Source: Gammaproteobacteria bacterium
GTDB lineage: Bacteria; Pseudomonadota; Gammaproteobacteria; CAISUE01
Direction of reading: 5' to 3'
DNA length: 64,000 nucleotides
Assembly: GCA_021156105.1 (NCBI GenBank)
Contig: JAJNBD010000005.1
Coordinates: 1-64,000, forward strand
Shown here: in pieces, positions 8,038 to 17,120 of the stretch
Position numbering within the stretch: the first letter of the stretch is position 1
Layout of the letters: every line of letters starts with the position of its first letter
The notes under the pieces: model-generated
What the model was told of the DNA's origin: nothing
The model's database searches: none
The model's input: the letters and a program-made list of their open reading frames with translations, nothing else
Made by a program: the position numbers and the translations under genes

Positions 8038-9135
8038 TTAAGATAAAGGTAGATACACGCTAAATGTAGAGCCCTTACCAAGTGTACTGGTGAGGCTAAT
8101 CATACCACCTAACTGTTCAACTAACTTTTTGCTTGCCCATAACCCTAAACCATAACCTTTATTTTTAGGCGCTCCAGGCTGAGAAATCCTCATGAATTTT
8201 TCAAAAATCAACGATTGCTTATCTTCTGGGATACCTATACCAGTATCAATAACTTGAACAAGTAAAAATTCTTTGCCCAACATAACTTCTTTAGCTGCTC
8301 TCACCGTGATACTGCCTTGTTCGGTAAATTTTACTGCATTGCTTAACAGATTTAAAAACACTTTTTTCAACGCAGAAGCATCAGAATGAATATTTACGGG
8401 CAAATGTTTTGGATAATCAAAAACAAATAACAATCTTTTTTGACTCATTTTAGGCGTAATAAGGCTTCCAACATTTCTTAAAAGCTCATACAAGTCTACA
8501 AGTTCATGCCTTAATACTTCTTGCGGATTAGTCACTTCATCCAAAATGCCGGAAATAAACTTTTCAAGCTGCTGCGCTGCCATTGCAATATCACGTAGCG
8601 CTTTTTGTTTTGCAGGATCAACTTCATTTTCGCCTAAAATATCTGCCATTCCCATCATACCAATTAGTGGCGTACGCAAGTCATGAGAGAGATTCAAAAC
8701 AAATTCTGTTTTTGCGCGATTGGCTTTTTCTGCCTCTTCCTTCGCCACTTGCAGCTCGGCTTCAACACGCTTTTGCTCCGTGATATTTAAAGAAACACCG
8801 GCTAAACCAATCACCTCATCACGTTCGTTCTTAATAGGAACTTTTTTAGTCAAATAAATTTGTGGGCCGTTTTCAGGGTCGGGGAAAAATTGCTCCCAAG
8901 TGGATGGCTCACCTGATGCCATGATGGCATCATCTGTTTCCCATGTTTCGCGAGCAAATTCTTTATCGACATTCATTTCCAAGATAGTTTTGCCAATAAA
9001 CTCATCGAACGACTTGAGCTTTAACACCTCTAGCGTCGTCCGATTGCAGCCACGGTACACCCCTTGGCGATCACTCCAATAAATATTCCCCGGGATTAAA
9101 TCAATAATTTTTTGCAAATCAAAAAGATCTGCCAT
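8038..9135 (-). CDS. PAS-domain sensor histidine kinase at the end of the TCA operon
   Basis: A 365-residue cytosolic histidine kinase with no membrane span. Order of domains: PAS (about 8-122, with IPGNIYWSDRQGVYRGCNR), a short coiled linker, HisKA with phospho-acceptor H151 in LSHDLRTPLIGM, then HATPase_c with LSNAVKFTEQG, DTGIGIP and GYGLGLWASKK. No receiver domain is attached, so a separate response regulator must exist elsewhere. The ATG starts 3 bp after the sucB stop, so it is almost certainly co-transcribed with sucAB. That suggests it senses a metabolic or redox state tied to the TCA cycle. Its PAS wording matches the other PAS proteins of the window (21-28 kb). Confidence 0.9.
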   Translation of the reverse strand: MADLFDLQKIIDLIPGNIYWSDRQGVYRGCNRTTLEVLKLKSFDEFIGKTILEMNVDKEFARETWETDDAIMASGEPSTWEQFFPDPENGPQIYLTKKVPIKNERDEVIGLAGVSLNITEQKRVEAELQVAKEEAEKANRAKTEFVLNLSHDLRTPLIGMMGMADILGENEVDPAKQKALRDIAMAAQQLEKFISGILDEVTNPQEVLRHELVDLYELLRNVGSLITPKMSQKRLLFVFDYPKHLPVNIHSDASALKKVFLNLLSNAVKFTEQGSITVRAAKEVMLGKEFLLVQVIDTGIGIPEDKQSLIFEKFMRISQPGAPKNKGYGLGLWASKKLVEQLGGMISLTSTLGKGSTFSVYLPLS

Positions 9136-9138
9136 TAA

Positions 9139-10305
9139 TTACACTCCTAGCAATAACCGTGCTGGATTCTCGAGTAATTCTTTAATCGTGACCAAAAAGC
9201 TCACTGACGTTTTACCATCAATTAAGCGGTGATCATAAGACAACGCCAAATACATCATTGGGCGGATTACGATCTGACCATCTTCCACGACTGGACGCTC
9301 TTGGATTTTATGCATTCCTAAAATAGCGCTTTGTGGTGGATTAATAATTGGCGTTGAAAGCAATGAGCCAAACACGCCGCCATTCGTAATCGTAAAAGTA
9401 CCACCTGTCATTTCTTCTAGCGTTAAAGTACCGGCTTTTGCTTTTTGACCAAAAGTACTAATGCCTGCTTCGATTTCCGCCATGCTCATTTGGTCTGCAT
9501 TACGTAAAATAGGCACCACTAAACCACGCTCAGTCGAAACTGCAATACCAATATCATAAAAACCATGATATACGATGTCATTACCATCAATGGAAGCATT
9601 CACTTCTGGGAAGCGCTTTAATGCCTCAATCACAGCTTTAGTAAAAAAGGACATAAAGCCTAAACGCGCACCAAATTTCTTTTCAAATTTGTCTTTGAAT
9701 TCAGCACGTAGGTCCATTACTGCTTTAAGGTTTACTTCATTGAATGTTGTTAAAAGCGCTGCATTATGTTGTGCATCTAATAATCGCTCAGCAATACGTG
9801 CACGTAGACGTGTCATTGGCACGCGTTGTTCCACACGCTCACCTACTGGTGCTGCAACAGCAGCAGATTTTGGTGCTTGCGTTGCTGCTTGGAGTACATC
9901 TTGCTTAGTTAAACGGCCATCTTTACCTGTGCCTGAAAGCGCACCAACATCAACATTTGTTTCTGCCAATGCACGGCGCACAGAAGGCGCATGATTTTGT
10001 GCATCTGTTGCTTTTTGTGACGCTGCGGCTTTTGTGGGTTCAGCTGCTGGCGCTGCAGTAGCCGCTGCACCAACCTCAATCCGGCCAATAACATCATGCG
10101 CATGTACGGTTGCACCATCACCTTGAATAATTTCTGCGAGTATGCCATCAGCGGTTGCAGGTACCTCAAGGACAACCTTATCCGTTTCAATATCTACTAG
10201 ATTTTCATCACGCTTAATAGCATCGCCTGGCTTTTTATGCCAAGTAACGATAGTAGCATCAGCTACAGATTCAGGAAGAGTAGGAACTTTAATTTCGATG
10301 GACAT
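9139..10305 (-). CDS. sucB: 2-oxoglutarate dehydrogenase E2, dihydrolipoyl succinyltransferase
   Basis: A 388-residue E2 subunit of the 2-oxoglutarate dehydrogenase complex. The single N-terminal lipoyl domain carries the lipoylated lysine in [11 protein letters not shown] (K43). After an Ala/Pro linker comes the E3-binding domain ([14 protein letters not shown]..., about 106-142), then the catalytic acyltransferase domain ending in the active-site motif DHRLIDGK. It transfers succinyl from lipoamide to CoA and forms the complex core with SucA and Lpd. It lies 73 bp after sucA. sucC and sucD do not follow; a sensor kinase follows instead. Confidence 0.97.
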   Translation of the reverse strand: MSIEIKVPTLPESVADATIVTWHKKPGDAIKRDENLVDIETDKVVLEVPATADGILAEIIQGDGATVHAHDVIGRIEVGAAATAAPAAEPTKAAASQKATDAQNHAPSVRRALAETNVDVGALSGTGKDGRLTKQDVLQAATQAPKSAAVAAPVGERVEQRVPMTRLRARIAERLLDAQHNAALLTTFNEVNLKAVMDLRAEFKDKFEKKFGARLGFMSFFTKAVIEALKRFPEVNASIDGNDIVYHGFYDIGIAVSTERGLVVPILRNADQMSMAEIEAGISTFGQKAKAGTLTLEEMTGGTFTITNGGVFGSLLSTPIINPPQSAILGMHKIQERPVVEDGQIVIRPMMYLALSYDHRLIDGKTSVSFLVTIKELLENPARLLLGV

Positions 10306-10378
10306 AGTTTTAAACCTTTTTCTTTAAAATAATACATAAGGTGGGTAAAAAATGTAGCACGCCACCAATTAACTGCGC

Positions 10379-13159
10379 TTAAATACCGAGCGCTTCATTC
10401 AGAAGCTTAATTTGTTCTTTTTCATGCAGCTTTTTATAACCTGCTGCAGTTGATGCCGCAGCTGCACGCCCAGCATAAGTCAAAGCCTGACCCTTTGGCA
10501 AGCAGGTTTCAAAGTTTTCACGAACTTGCATCCAGGCACCTTGGTTACGAGGCTCTTCTTGACACCAAACCCAGTCTTTTGCTTTTTTATACTTAGCCAA
10601 TTCAGCGGTTAAAGCTTGTTCAGGGAAAGGATAGAACTGCTCTAAACGAATAAGTGCAATATGCTCAGCTTTCTGTTCTTCACGTTTTTGTGCAAGGTCA
10701 TAATAAACTTTACCGCTGCAGATAATAACGCGTGACACTTTATCTGCTTTAGCATGAGCGTCGCCAATGACTACTTGGAACTCGCCTTGCAGGACATCTG
10801 CTAATTCCGAGGTCATACGGCGGAGCATACTTTTGGGCGTTAAAATAACAAGCGGTGTGCGATAAGGACGTAAAACTTGTCGTCGCAATAAGTGGAAGAT
10901 TTGCGCTGGTGTTGATGGATTGCACACTTGCATATTTTCTTGCGCGCACAATTGTAAAAATCTTTCCAACCGGGCAGAAGAGTGTTCTGGCCCCATACCT
11001 TCATAACCATGAGGTAGCAATAAGACTAAACCACTGAGCTGACCCCATTTTTGTTCACTGGAACTTAAAAATTGATCAATGACAACTTGCGCACCATTAC
11101 AAAAATCACCATATTGCGCTTCCCAAAGCACTAAAGCATGAGGGTTCGTATTGGCATACCCATACTCGCAAGCCATTACCGCATTTTCAGATAACAGAGA
11201 ATCAACTACTGTTAAAGGCGCTTGTTGCTTGCTTAAATGTTGAAGCGGATTATACGCCTCACCAGTATTTTGATCATGAATAACCACATGGCGATGCGCA
11301 AACGTGCCGCGACCTGAATCTTGACCAACAAGACGTACATCATAGCCCGCTTCTAGTAAGCTTGCATAAGCTAATAATTCTGCATCACCCCAAATTAAGG
11401 GGGCGTCACCGGCATAAGCTGCTGCACGTTTAGCAATAATTTTTTCAACTTGGGCTTGTACTTTAAACCCTTCAGGTATCGCCGTAATTTTTGGCCCAAG
11501 TGCATTTAACTCCGCCTGGCTTAACGCTGTCTTTGCAGGTGTTTGCCAAGTTGCATTCTCAAACTTAGACCAATCAGGTACTGTTGCGTCATATTCAGGA
11601 TTGGCAGCATGCGCAACCATTTCTTCGCCACGATCTAAGCCATCACGATACGTGGTCATCATCGCATCAACTTCAGCTTGAGTCACTACCTTTTCAGCCA
11701 TTAATTGATCCGCATAGAGCTTACGTGTCGTTGGTAATTTGCGAATAATTTGGTACATCAAAGGTTGTGTTGCCGAAGGTTCATCCCCTTCGTTATGGCC
11801 ATGGCGACGATAACAAACTAAATCAATCACCACATCTTTATGAAATTCTGCATGGTAAGCTAAAGCCAACTCTGCCACAAACATTGCGGCTTCAGGCGCA
11901 TCACCATTCACGTGAAAAATTGGTGCGCTCACCATTTTGGCACTATCAGTGCAATATAAACTTGAACGAGTATCTTCTGGATTACTGGTGGTGAAACCAA
12001 CTTGGTTATTGACGACGATATGAATCGAGCCACCAATTTTGAAACCGCGCGTTTGTGACATCGCAAAGGTTTCCATAACCACACCTTGACCAGCAAAAGC
12101 AGAATCACCATGGATTTGTACTGCTAACACTTGCTCATGTTTTTCGTCTTTACGCATATCTTGACGCGCACGCACCATACCTTGTACCACAGGTGAAACG
12201 ATTTCAAGATGTGATGGATTAAACGCAACGCTTGCATGAATAGGGCCATGCGTCGTTTGTAAACTTGCCCCATAGCCATAGTGATATTTCACATCATCTG
12301 AGCGTTTTTCGTGATAAGCGTAATTGCCTTCAAATTGAGCGAACACATCTTTTGATGGCATGCCAAGTACATTAACTAAAACATTTAAACGACCGCGGTG
12401 CGCCATGCCAATCACAGCTTCTTTGACACCAAATGCAGTACTTTGTTCAATTAAGTAGTTCAACATAGGCACTTGTGTATCACCGCCTTCCACAGAAAAG
12501 CGTGTCACGCCTACATATTTTGCACCAAAGGTTTTTTCTAAAACTTCAACGCCAGTTAATTTTTTTAGCAAATCGATTTTTTGCGCTTTGGGCAATTGCC
12601 AAGTTGCAAACTTTTCAATACGCTTACGCAGCCATTGCACTTCAACAGGATTATCAATGTGTTCAAATTCAAAACCAATTGGACCACAGTAAATCTTTTC
12701 ACACGTGTCAACAATCGTTTTAACATTAGCTGTTGTTAAGCCCGCCAAGGAGTTTGCATCATAATTTTGCTTATCATTTAAGCTCAAGCCAGCATCTGCC
12801 ACATTTAACGCAGGTATATGGCGTGGCTTGGTTAAACTTAAGGGATCTAATTTAGCTTTCAAATGGCCAAATTGGCGATAAGCTTGGATGAGACGGTCTA
12901 TCTTAACTTGTGCATCACAAGAAGTCGGCCCGCCTGCTTGAGCAACGACAGTACGAGATGAATAATTTTCAAACGCTTTACGAATCGCCGAGTGAATGGG
13001 CTCGCCACCTTGTTTTTGGAAATTTGCAGCAAAGTATTTTTGCCATTCGGGTGAAACGCTTTGCGGATCTTGCAAATACTGTTCGTACAAACCTTCCAAA
13101 TAAGCGGCATTATCGCCTTCGAAGGCAGAATTAGTTTTTTGTTCTGTGTAGGTAGTCAT
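10379..13159 (-). CDS. sucA: 2-oxoglutarate dehydrogenase E1
   Basis: A 926-residue thiamine-diphosphate-dependent E1 component that decarboxylates 2-oxoglutarate and succinylates the lipoyl group of SucB. The N-terminal E2-binding segment (YLEGLYEQYLQDPQSVSPEWQ), GMAHRGRLNVLVNVLG, the ThDP-binding GDSAFAGQGVV and NNQVGFTT, and RRHGHNEGDEP are all present. The frame extends 14 codons upstream to 13201, but that extension lies in a dispersed palindromic repeat. The ATG at 13159 (MTTYTEQ) has a GAGAAA Shine-Dalgarno and fits the usual SucA start. It sits between sdhB (upstream) and sucB. Confidence 0.97.
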   Translation of the reverse strand: MTTYTEQKTNSAFEGDNAAYLEGLYEQYLQDPQSVSPEWQKYFAANFQKQGGEPIHSAIRKAFENYSSRTVVAQAGGPTSCDAQVKIDRLIQAYRQFGHLKAKLDPLSLTKPRHIPALNVADAGLSLNDKQNYDANSLAGLTTANVKTIVDTCEKIYCGPIGFEFEHIDNPVEVQWLRKRIEKFATWQLPKAQKIDLLKKLTGVEVLEKTFGAKYVGVTRFSVEGGDTQVPMLNYLIEQSTAFGVKEAVIGMAHRGRLNVLVNVLGMPSKDVFAQFEGNYAYHEKRSDDVKYHYGYGASLQTTHGPIHASVAFNPSHLEIVSPVVQGMVRARQDMRKDEKHEQVLAVQIHGDSAFAGQGVVMETFAMSQTRGFKIGGSIHIVVNNQVGFTTSNPEDTRSSLYCTDSAKMVSAPIFHVNGDAPEAAMFVAELALAYHAEFHKDVVIDLVCYRRHGHNEGDEPSATQPLMYQIIRKLPTTRKLYADQLMAEKVVTQAEVDAMMTTYRDGLDRGEEMVAHAANPEYDATVPDWSKFENATWQTPAKTALSQAELNALGPKITAIPEGFKVQAQVEKIIAKRAAAYAGDAPLIWGDAELLAYASLLEAGYDVRLVGQDSGRGTFAHRHVVIHDQNTGEAYNPLQHLSKQQAPLTVVDSLLSENAVMACEYGYANTNPHALVLWEAQYGDFCNGAQVVIDQFLSSSEQKWGQLSGLVLLLPHGYEGMGPEHSSARLERFLQLCAQENMQVCNPSTPAQIFHLLRRQVLRPYRTPLVILTPKSMLRRMTSELADVLQGEFQVVIGDAHAKADKVSRVIICSGKVYYDLAQKREEQKAEHIALIRLEQFYPFPEQALTAELAKYKKAKDWVWCQEEPRNQGAWMQVRENFETCLPKGQALTYAGRAAAASTAAGYKKLHEKEQIKLLNEALGI

Positions 13160-13174
13160 AAGCTTTTCTCTTAT

Positions 13175-13243
13175 CGTCATCCCGCGAACGCAGGAAGCCA
13201 TAATTATCTCTAAAAAGAGGGCCCCGTTTTCACGGGGATGACG
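13175..13243. repeat. Palindromic CGTCATCCC/GGGATGACG repeat between sdhB and sucA
   Basis: CGTCATCCCGCGAACGCAGG on the left faces CCCCGTTTTCACGGGGATGACG on the right, giving a MITE-like inverted unit about 69 bp long. A related CTGCGAAAGCAG element stands at 52,424-52,498. Such CGTCAT...ATGACG units are common dispersed intergenic repeats. Here it lies inside an operon, where a hairpin could adjust sdhB/sucA message ratios. Confidence 0.6.
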
Positions 13244-13246
13244 TTA

Positions 13247-13963
13247 TTAAACCGCTCTTTGTAATAATTTAGAACGAATCTTACCAATAGCTCGCGTAGG
13301 ATTTAAACCTTTCGGACAAACTTGTACGCAGTTCATAATACCGCGGCAACGGAATAAACTATAAGGATCTTCTAAATTTGCCAAACGTTGTTCTGTTGCT
13401 GTATCGCGTGTATCTGCAATGAAGCGATAAGCCCATAGTAAGCCTGCAGGACCAATAAATTTCTCAGGATTCCACCAAAACGATGGACAAGAAGATGAAC
13501 AACATGCACACAAGATACACTCATACACACCATCTAATTCTTCACGATCTTTAGGAGATTGTAAAAATTCTTTCGTTTCTGTTTTATTATCATTAATAAG
13601 ATACGGCTGAATCGCTTCATACTGACGATAAAATTGCGTCATATCGACCACAAGGTCACGAATCACAGGAAAGCCTGGCAATGGGCGAACCACAATTGGT
13701 TGCTTTAACTCAGACACGTGAGTCATACAGGCTAAGCCATTTTTACCATTAATATTTAAGCCATCTGAACCACAAACGCCTTCGCGGCAAGAGCGTCGAA
13801 AAGTCAACGATTGGTCTTGCGCTTTTAAATACTCCAATGCATCTAATAACATCATGTCACTACCCTTAGGCAGCTCTAATGACATTGCTTGCATATATGG
13901 CTCTTGATCTTTCTCAGGATCATAACGATAAACTGAAAATTTAATGGTATGTGTGTTTGTCAT
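13247..13963 (-). CDS. sdhB: Succinate dehydrogenase iron-sulfur subunit
   Basis: A 238-residue SdhB. Ligands of all three clusters are visible: [2Fe-2S] CREGVCGSDGLNINGKNGLAC, [4Fe-4S] CILCACCSSSCP and [3Fe-4S] CRGIMNCVQVCPKGLNP. It carries electrons from the FAD of SdhA to the quinone site formed with SdhC and SdhD at the inner membrane. Length is standard. It is separated from sdhA by 141 bp that hold a repeat, and from sucA by another repeat; the strand and order still suggest one transcription unit. Confidence 0.97.
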   Translation of the reverse strand: MTNTHTIKFSVYRYDPEKDQEPYMQAMSLELPKGSDMMLLDALEYLKAQDQSLTFRRSCREGVCGSDGLNINGKNGLACMTHVSELKQPIVVRPLPGFPVIRDLVVDMTQFYRQYEAIQPYLINDNKTETKEFLQSPKDREELDGVYECILCACCSSSCPSFWWNPEKFIGPAGLLWAYRFIADTRDTATEQRLANLEDPYSLFRCRGIMNCVQVCPKGLNPTRAIGKIRSKLLQRAV

Positions 13964-13984
13964 AAGTTTGCTCTCTTACTAGTT

Positions 13985-14068
13985 GTCGAGTGGGCAAAAG
14001 CACAAAGCGCTCTGTAGCCACCATTGCTTGGTAGACAAGCCGCTACGCAGCTTTGCCTACCCTACTTC
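13985..14068. repeat. Dispersed GTGGGCA-type repeat between sdhA and sdhB
   Basis: The segment begins near GTGGGCAAAAGCACAAAGCG and ends in CTACGCAGCTTTGCCTACCC. It has the same kind of wording as the window-start and 7.9-kb repeats (GTGGGCA, GTAG, TACCCTAC). It occupies the unusual gap between sdhA and sdhB, which are normally adjacent. Confidence 0.4.
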
Positions 14069-14104
14069 CCTATTTTTTCATCATAGGAGAAGGAAGCACA
14101 TTTT

Positions 14105-15877
14105 TTAATACACTCTTTCTTTTGGCTGGAATGCAGGTACTGTTAAAGGCTGCATGTTGACTTCGCGATAATCAATTTGGCCAATTTTGTCATCATCAAC
14201 ATATAGCGTATGTTTGATCCAGTTCGCATCGTCACGCTTTGGATAATCTTCACGCGAGTGAGCGCCACGGCTTTCCGTACGTGTCACCGCACTTAAAGCC
14301 GTTGCACGTGCCACTGCCATTAAATTATCCATTTCTAAAGCTTCAACACGCGTGGTATTAAACACTTGGCTAAAGTCTTTCATACTCGCGTGCTTCAAGC
14401 GCTCATGTAACACTTCAAGCTTTTTCAAGCCTTCTGCCATATACTGACCTGTACGGAATACACCAAAATCATTTTGCATCACCGCACGCAATTCGTCGCG
14501 GATTTGCATAAAATCTTCACCGTCTTTATGCGTGTTCCAACGGTTTAAACGCTGCAAACCTTGCGCCATGCTTGCATCATCTGCAGCTTGGAAATGTAAA
14601 TGATTTTGTTTTAATTCGTTTTCAACATGTATACCAACGCCACGACCAAACACAATTAAGTCGGTTAAAGAATTACCACCTAAGCGGTTTGCGCCATGAA
14701 CAGATACGCAAGCACATTCACCAACTGCGTATAAGCCAGGAATAATTTTATCTTGGCCATTCACTCGGTTTAACGCTTGGCCATGTTTATTGGTTGGAAT
14801 ACCTCCCATCATGTAGTGGCAGGTTGGTACAACTGGAACAGGGGCATTAACTGGATCAACGTGAGCAAAAGTTTTTGCAATTTCACGGATACCAGGCAAG
14901 CGTTGAGAAATAACTTCTTCACCTAAGTGATCTAGTTTCAAGTAAACACAAGGTACACCATTTGCCATACCGTGGCGGCCTTCGCGAATTTCAACGGCCA
15001 TTGCACGAGCGACAACGTCGCGGCTTGCAAGATCTTTAGCATGTGGCGCATAACGTTCCATGAAGCGCTCACCATCTTTATTAATTAAATAACCACCTTC
15101 ACCACGCACACCTTCTGTAATTAACACGCCAGCACCCGCAACACCCGTTGGGTGGAATTGCCACATTTCCATATCCTGCACTGGGAAGCCTGCGCGCATT
15201 GCCATACCAATACCATCCCCGGTATTAATAAATGCGTTAGTGGTGGATTGATAAATACGTCCTGCGCCACCTGTAGCAAGAATTGTTGCACGTGAATGCA
15301 TATAAGCAATTTCACCGGTTTCAATGCACATCACTAATGCACCCACGACGGAGCCATCAGCAGCTTTGACTAAATCTAAGGCATACCATTCGGTAAAAAA
15401 GTTTGCTTTGGCTTTAACGTTTTGTTGATAAAGCGTGTGCAATAAAGCATGACCAGTACGATCAGCAGCAGCAGCTGTTCTTGCCGCTTGCTCGCCACCA
15501 AAATTTCTTGATTGACCACCAAAAGGACGCTGATAAATTTTGCCATTATCAATACGTGAAAAAGGCAAGCCCATGCGTTCTAATTCATAAACGGCATCCG
15601 GCGCGTTTTGGCATAAATATTCAATACAATCTTGGTCGCCAATATAGTCTGAACCTTTCACCGTATCATACATATGCCAACGCCAGTCATCTTCATGCAT
15701 ATTACCTAATGCAACGGTAATACCACCTTGCGCGCACACTGTATGTGAACGTGTTGGAAAAACTTTAGAAACGAGTGCAACGTTTAAACCTGCATTTGCC
15801 AATTGCAAAGAAGTACGCATACCCGCACCACCTGCACCAATGACAATTGCATCAAATTCATAATGAGAAATATTCAT
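14105..15877 (-). CDS. sdhA: Succinate dehydrogenase flavoprotein subunit
   Basis: A 590-residue SdhA that oxidises succinate to fumarate. The Rossmann FAD motif GAGGAG is near the N-terminus (about 14-19). The covalent FAD histidine lies in [11 protein letters not shown] (H45). The active-site region includes [16 protein letters not shown] and the arginine-rich [14 protein letters not shown]. Length matches the family. It lies in the order sdhC-sdhD-sdhA-sdhB, reading leftward. Nothing is missing or broken. Confidence 0.98.
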   Translation of the reverse strand: MNISHYEFDAIVIGAGGAGMRTSLQLANAGLNVALVSKVFPTRSHTVCAQGGITVALGNMHEDDWRWHMYDTVKGSDYIGDQDCIEYLCQNAPDAVYELERMGLPFSRIDNGKIYQRPFGGQSRNFGGEQAARTAAAADRTGHALLHTLYQQNVKAKANFFTEWYALDLVKAADGSVVGALVMCIETGEIAYMHSRATILATGGAGRIYQSTTNAFINTGDGIGMAMRAGFPVQDMEMWQFHPTGVAGAGVLITEGVRGEGGYLINKDGERFMERYAPHAKDLASRDVVARAMAVEIREGRHGMANGVPCVYLKLDHLGEEVISQRLPGIREIAKTFAHVDPVNAPVPVVPTCHYMMGGIPTNKHGQALNRVNGQDKIIPGLYAVGECACVSVHGANRLGGNSLTDLIVFGRGVGIHVENELKQNHLHFQAADDASMAQGLQRLNRWNTHKDGEDFMQIRDELRAVMQNDFGVFRTGQYMAEGLKKLEVLHERLKHASMKDFSQVFNTTRVEALEMDNLMAVARATALSAVTRTESRGAHSREDYPKRDDANWIKHTLYVDDDKIGQIDYREVNMQPLTVPAFQPKERVY

Positions 15878-15939
15878 AATAAAAAAATCTCTTTTTCAAA
15901 ATTCCCTCAAAACAGGAAAGGCCAGTTAAGGGACCAAAA

Positions 15940-16293
15940 TTACACCCAAAAAATCTGTATACCCCAAACTAAACACGCTAGAAAACCTAAAATAATAAGA
16001 ATCTGTAAGGTCCCCCGTAGATAAGCGCATTTGACGTAATCCGTTAATACTGTCCAAATGCCAATCCACGCGTGGCCTAGTACCGACAAAAGCAATAAAA
16101 CATTAAAAACTCGCATCCAGGTGGAAGCAAAGAGTCCATGCCAAGTGCCAAAATCAATACTTGAATGGCCCAAGTAAAAACCCAACATAAAGACAACATA
16201 AGCCAACATGATTAAAGCAGAAACACGCTGCACTAACCAGTCAGAAACCCCTGTGCGGCCTAATGCCGTCGAAGAAAGCACGCGCTTTACCAT
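15940..16293 (-). CDS. sdhD: Succinate dehydrogenase membrane anchor SdhD
   Basis: A 117-residue, three-helix membrane anchor. After the conserved-looking N-terminus (GRTGVSDWLVQRVSALIMLAY) come helices at about 27-47, 58-78 and 95-116. The histidine in LGHAWIGIWTVLTDY is the expected haem b/quinone-site residue. It overlaps sdhC by 7 bases, indicating translational coupling. Confidence 0.92.
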   Translation of the reverse strand: MVKRVLSSTALGRTGVSDWLVQRVSALIMLAYVVFMLGFYLGHSSIDFGTWHGLFASTWMRVFNVLLLLSVLGHAWIGIWTVLTDYVKCAYLRGTLQILIILGFLACLVWGIQIFWV

Positions 16294-16661
16294 AAACGAA
16301 CTCCTAAAGCGACAATCACTAAGATAGAAAAGATAATAACAAGATAAGCACCTAAACGGCCGCTATCTTTACCCTCGCCATAACCCATGTCCATAAACAA
16401 ATGGCGCACACCCGCAATCGCATGAAATGCAACGGCCGATAACACAACCCACGTAAAAAAACGTGCAACTGGCTGGCTTAATGTCGTCTGGATGGCAGCA
16501 AAACTATCAGCAGAAGCCAATGATTGCTGCAAAACATAGAGTAAAAAAACGATGGAAAAAAATAAAATAACACCTGAAATACGGTGCAAGATTGAACTAA
16601 TGGCAGTAATAGGAAAACGAATCGTGAAAAGATTTAAATTCACGGGGCGCTTTTTTTGCAT
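16287..16661 (-). CDS. sdhC: Succinate dehydrogenase cytochrome b556 subunit SdhC
   Basis: A 124-residue, three-helix cytochrome b subunit. It has the family signatures RPVNLNLF, ISSILHRISGVILF and FHAIAGVRHLFMDMG, with the haem-ligand histidine in the second helix region. With SdhD it anchors SdhAB and reduces ubiquinone. The frame extends to 16709, but a TATAAT sits in that extension (16689-16694), so translation from there is unlikely. ATG 16661 gives the standard length and has GGGA upstream. Confidence 0.93.
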   Translation of the reverse strand: MQKKRPVNLNLFTIRFPITAISSILHRISGVILFFSIVFLLYVLQQSLASADSFAAIQTTLSQPVARFFTWVVLSAVAFHAIAGVRHLFMDMGYGEGKDSGRLGAYLVIIFSILVIVALGVRLW

Positions 16662-16688
16662 ACGGCTGGTCCCAAATTTAAAAGCCGT

Positions 16689-16717
16689 ATTATATCGTAT
16701 TGGCCCCACAAATTACA
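16689..16717 (-). promoter_or_regulatory. Probable promoter of sdhCDAB-sucAB-kinase operon
   Basis: On the minus strand a perfect TATAAT (16694-16689) lies about 27 bases before the sdhC start codon used here. A weak -35 TGTAAT sits 17 bp further upstream. The promoter lies next to a REP-like palindrome pair. Confidence 0.5.
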
Positions 16718-16732
16718 GTAACAACCACCAAA

Positions 16733-16824
16733 GTCAACAAACGGGGTCAGGCCCCATTTGTTGACCTTGAGGTTTTGGCCCTTTCCATCTAGTCAACAAA
16801 TGGGGCCTGACCCCGTTTGTTGAC
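16733..16824. repeat. Pair of inverted REP-like palindromes
   Basis: Two imperfect 33-bp palindromes of the form GTCAACAAAcGGGG...CCCCaTTTGTTGAC occupy 16733-16765 and 16792-16824. The second is the reverse complement of the first, and 26 bases separate them. The arrangement resembles bacterial interspersed mosaic elements made of two REPs. Sister units stand at 18382-18414, 18987-19019 and 51113-51193. No REP-associated transposase is seen in the window. Confidence 0.8.
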
Positions 16825-16931
16825 TTTACCCACAAAATCTGTGGATAAGTGCGTGGGAAAGCTATGATGATCTTTGATAACCATTTGATAATGGTGGGTT
16901 TCAAATACACTGGTCAAAAAATAAGCAGCTC
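16825..16931. repeat. Long tail of the REP-like repeat with a DnaA-box match
   Basis: About 107 bases after the palindrome (CCCACAAAATCTGTGGATAA, then TTTGATAATGG and CAAATACACTGGTCAAAA) reappear at 18415-18522 with scattered substitutions. TGTGGATAA at 16840-16848 is the exact complement of the consensus DnaA box TTATCCACA. The two copies flank the Nudix-like gene as direct repeats. Confidence 0.7.
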
Positions 16932-17120
16932 CATTAAAACTTGAGCAAAGCGATTTGATCTAGCTGGCATTTTGTCACCTAATACTGCCATCAGCAGCAA
17001 GACTGCATGTTCAGCTAGACCCGAGTTTTACACCTGACCTGAACCTTTATCTGTAAATCGCTTAGCCCTGTTAGGTATTTTTAAAAAGAGATCAGCCAAT
17101 TTCCGGATAAATCTCTATAT
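16932..17120. other. Intergenic remainder downstream of the Nudix-like gene
   Basis: No ORF or RNA is supported. Weak inverted segments (GATTTGATCTAGCTGG near 16951-16966) do not form a clear terminator. Confidence 0.35.

Noticed and set aside
12898..13134. Frames on both strands inside the sucA 5' end
   Set aside because: They overlap highly conserved SucA sequence and have no features of their own.
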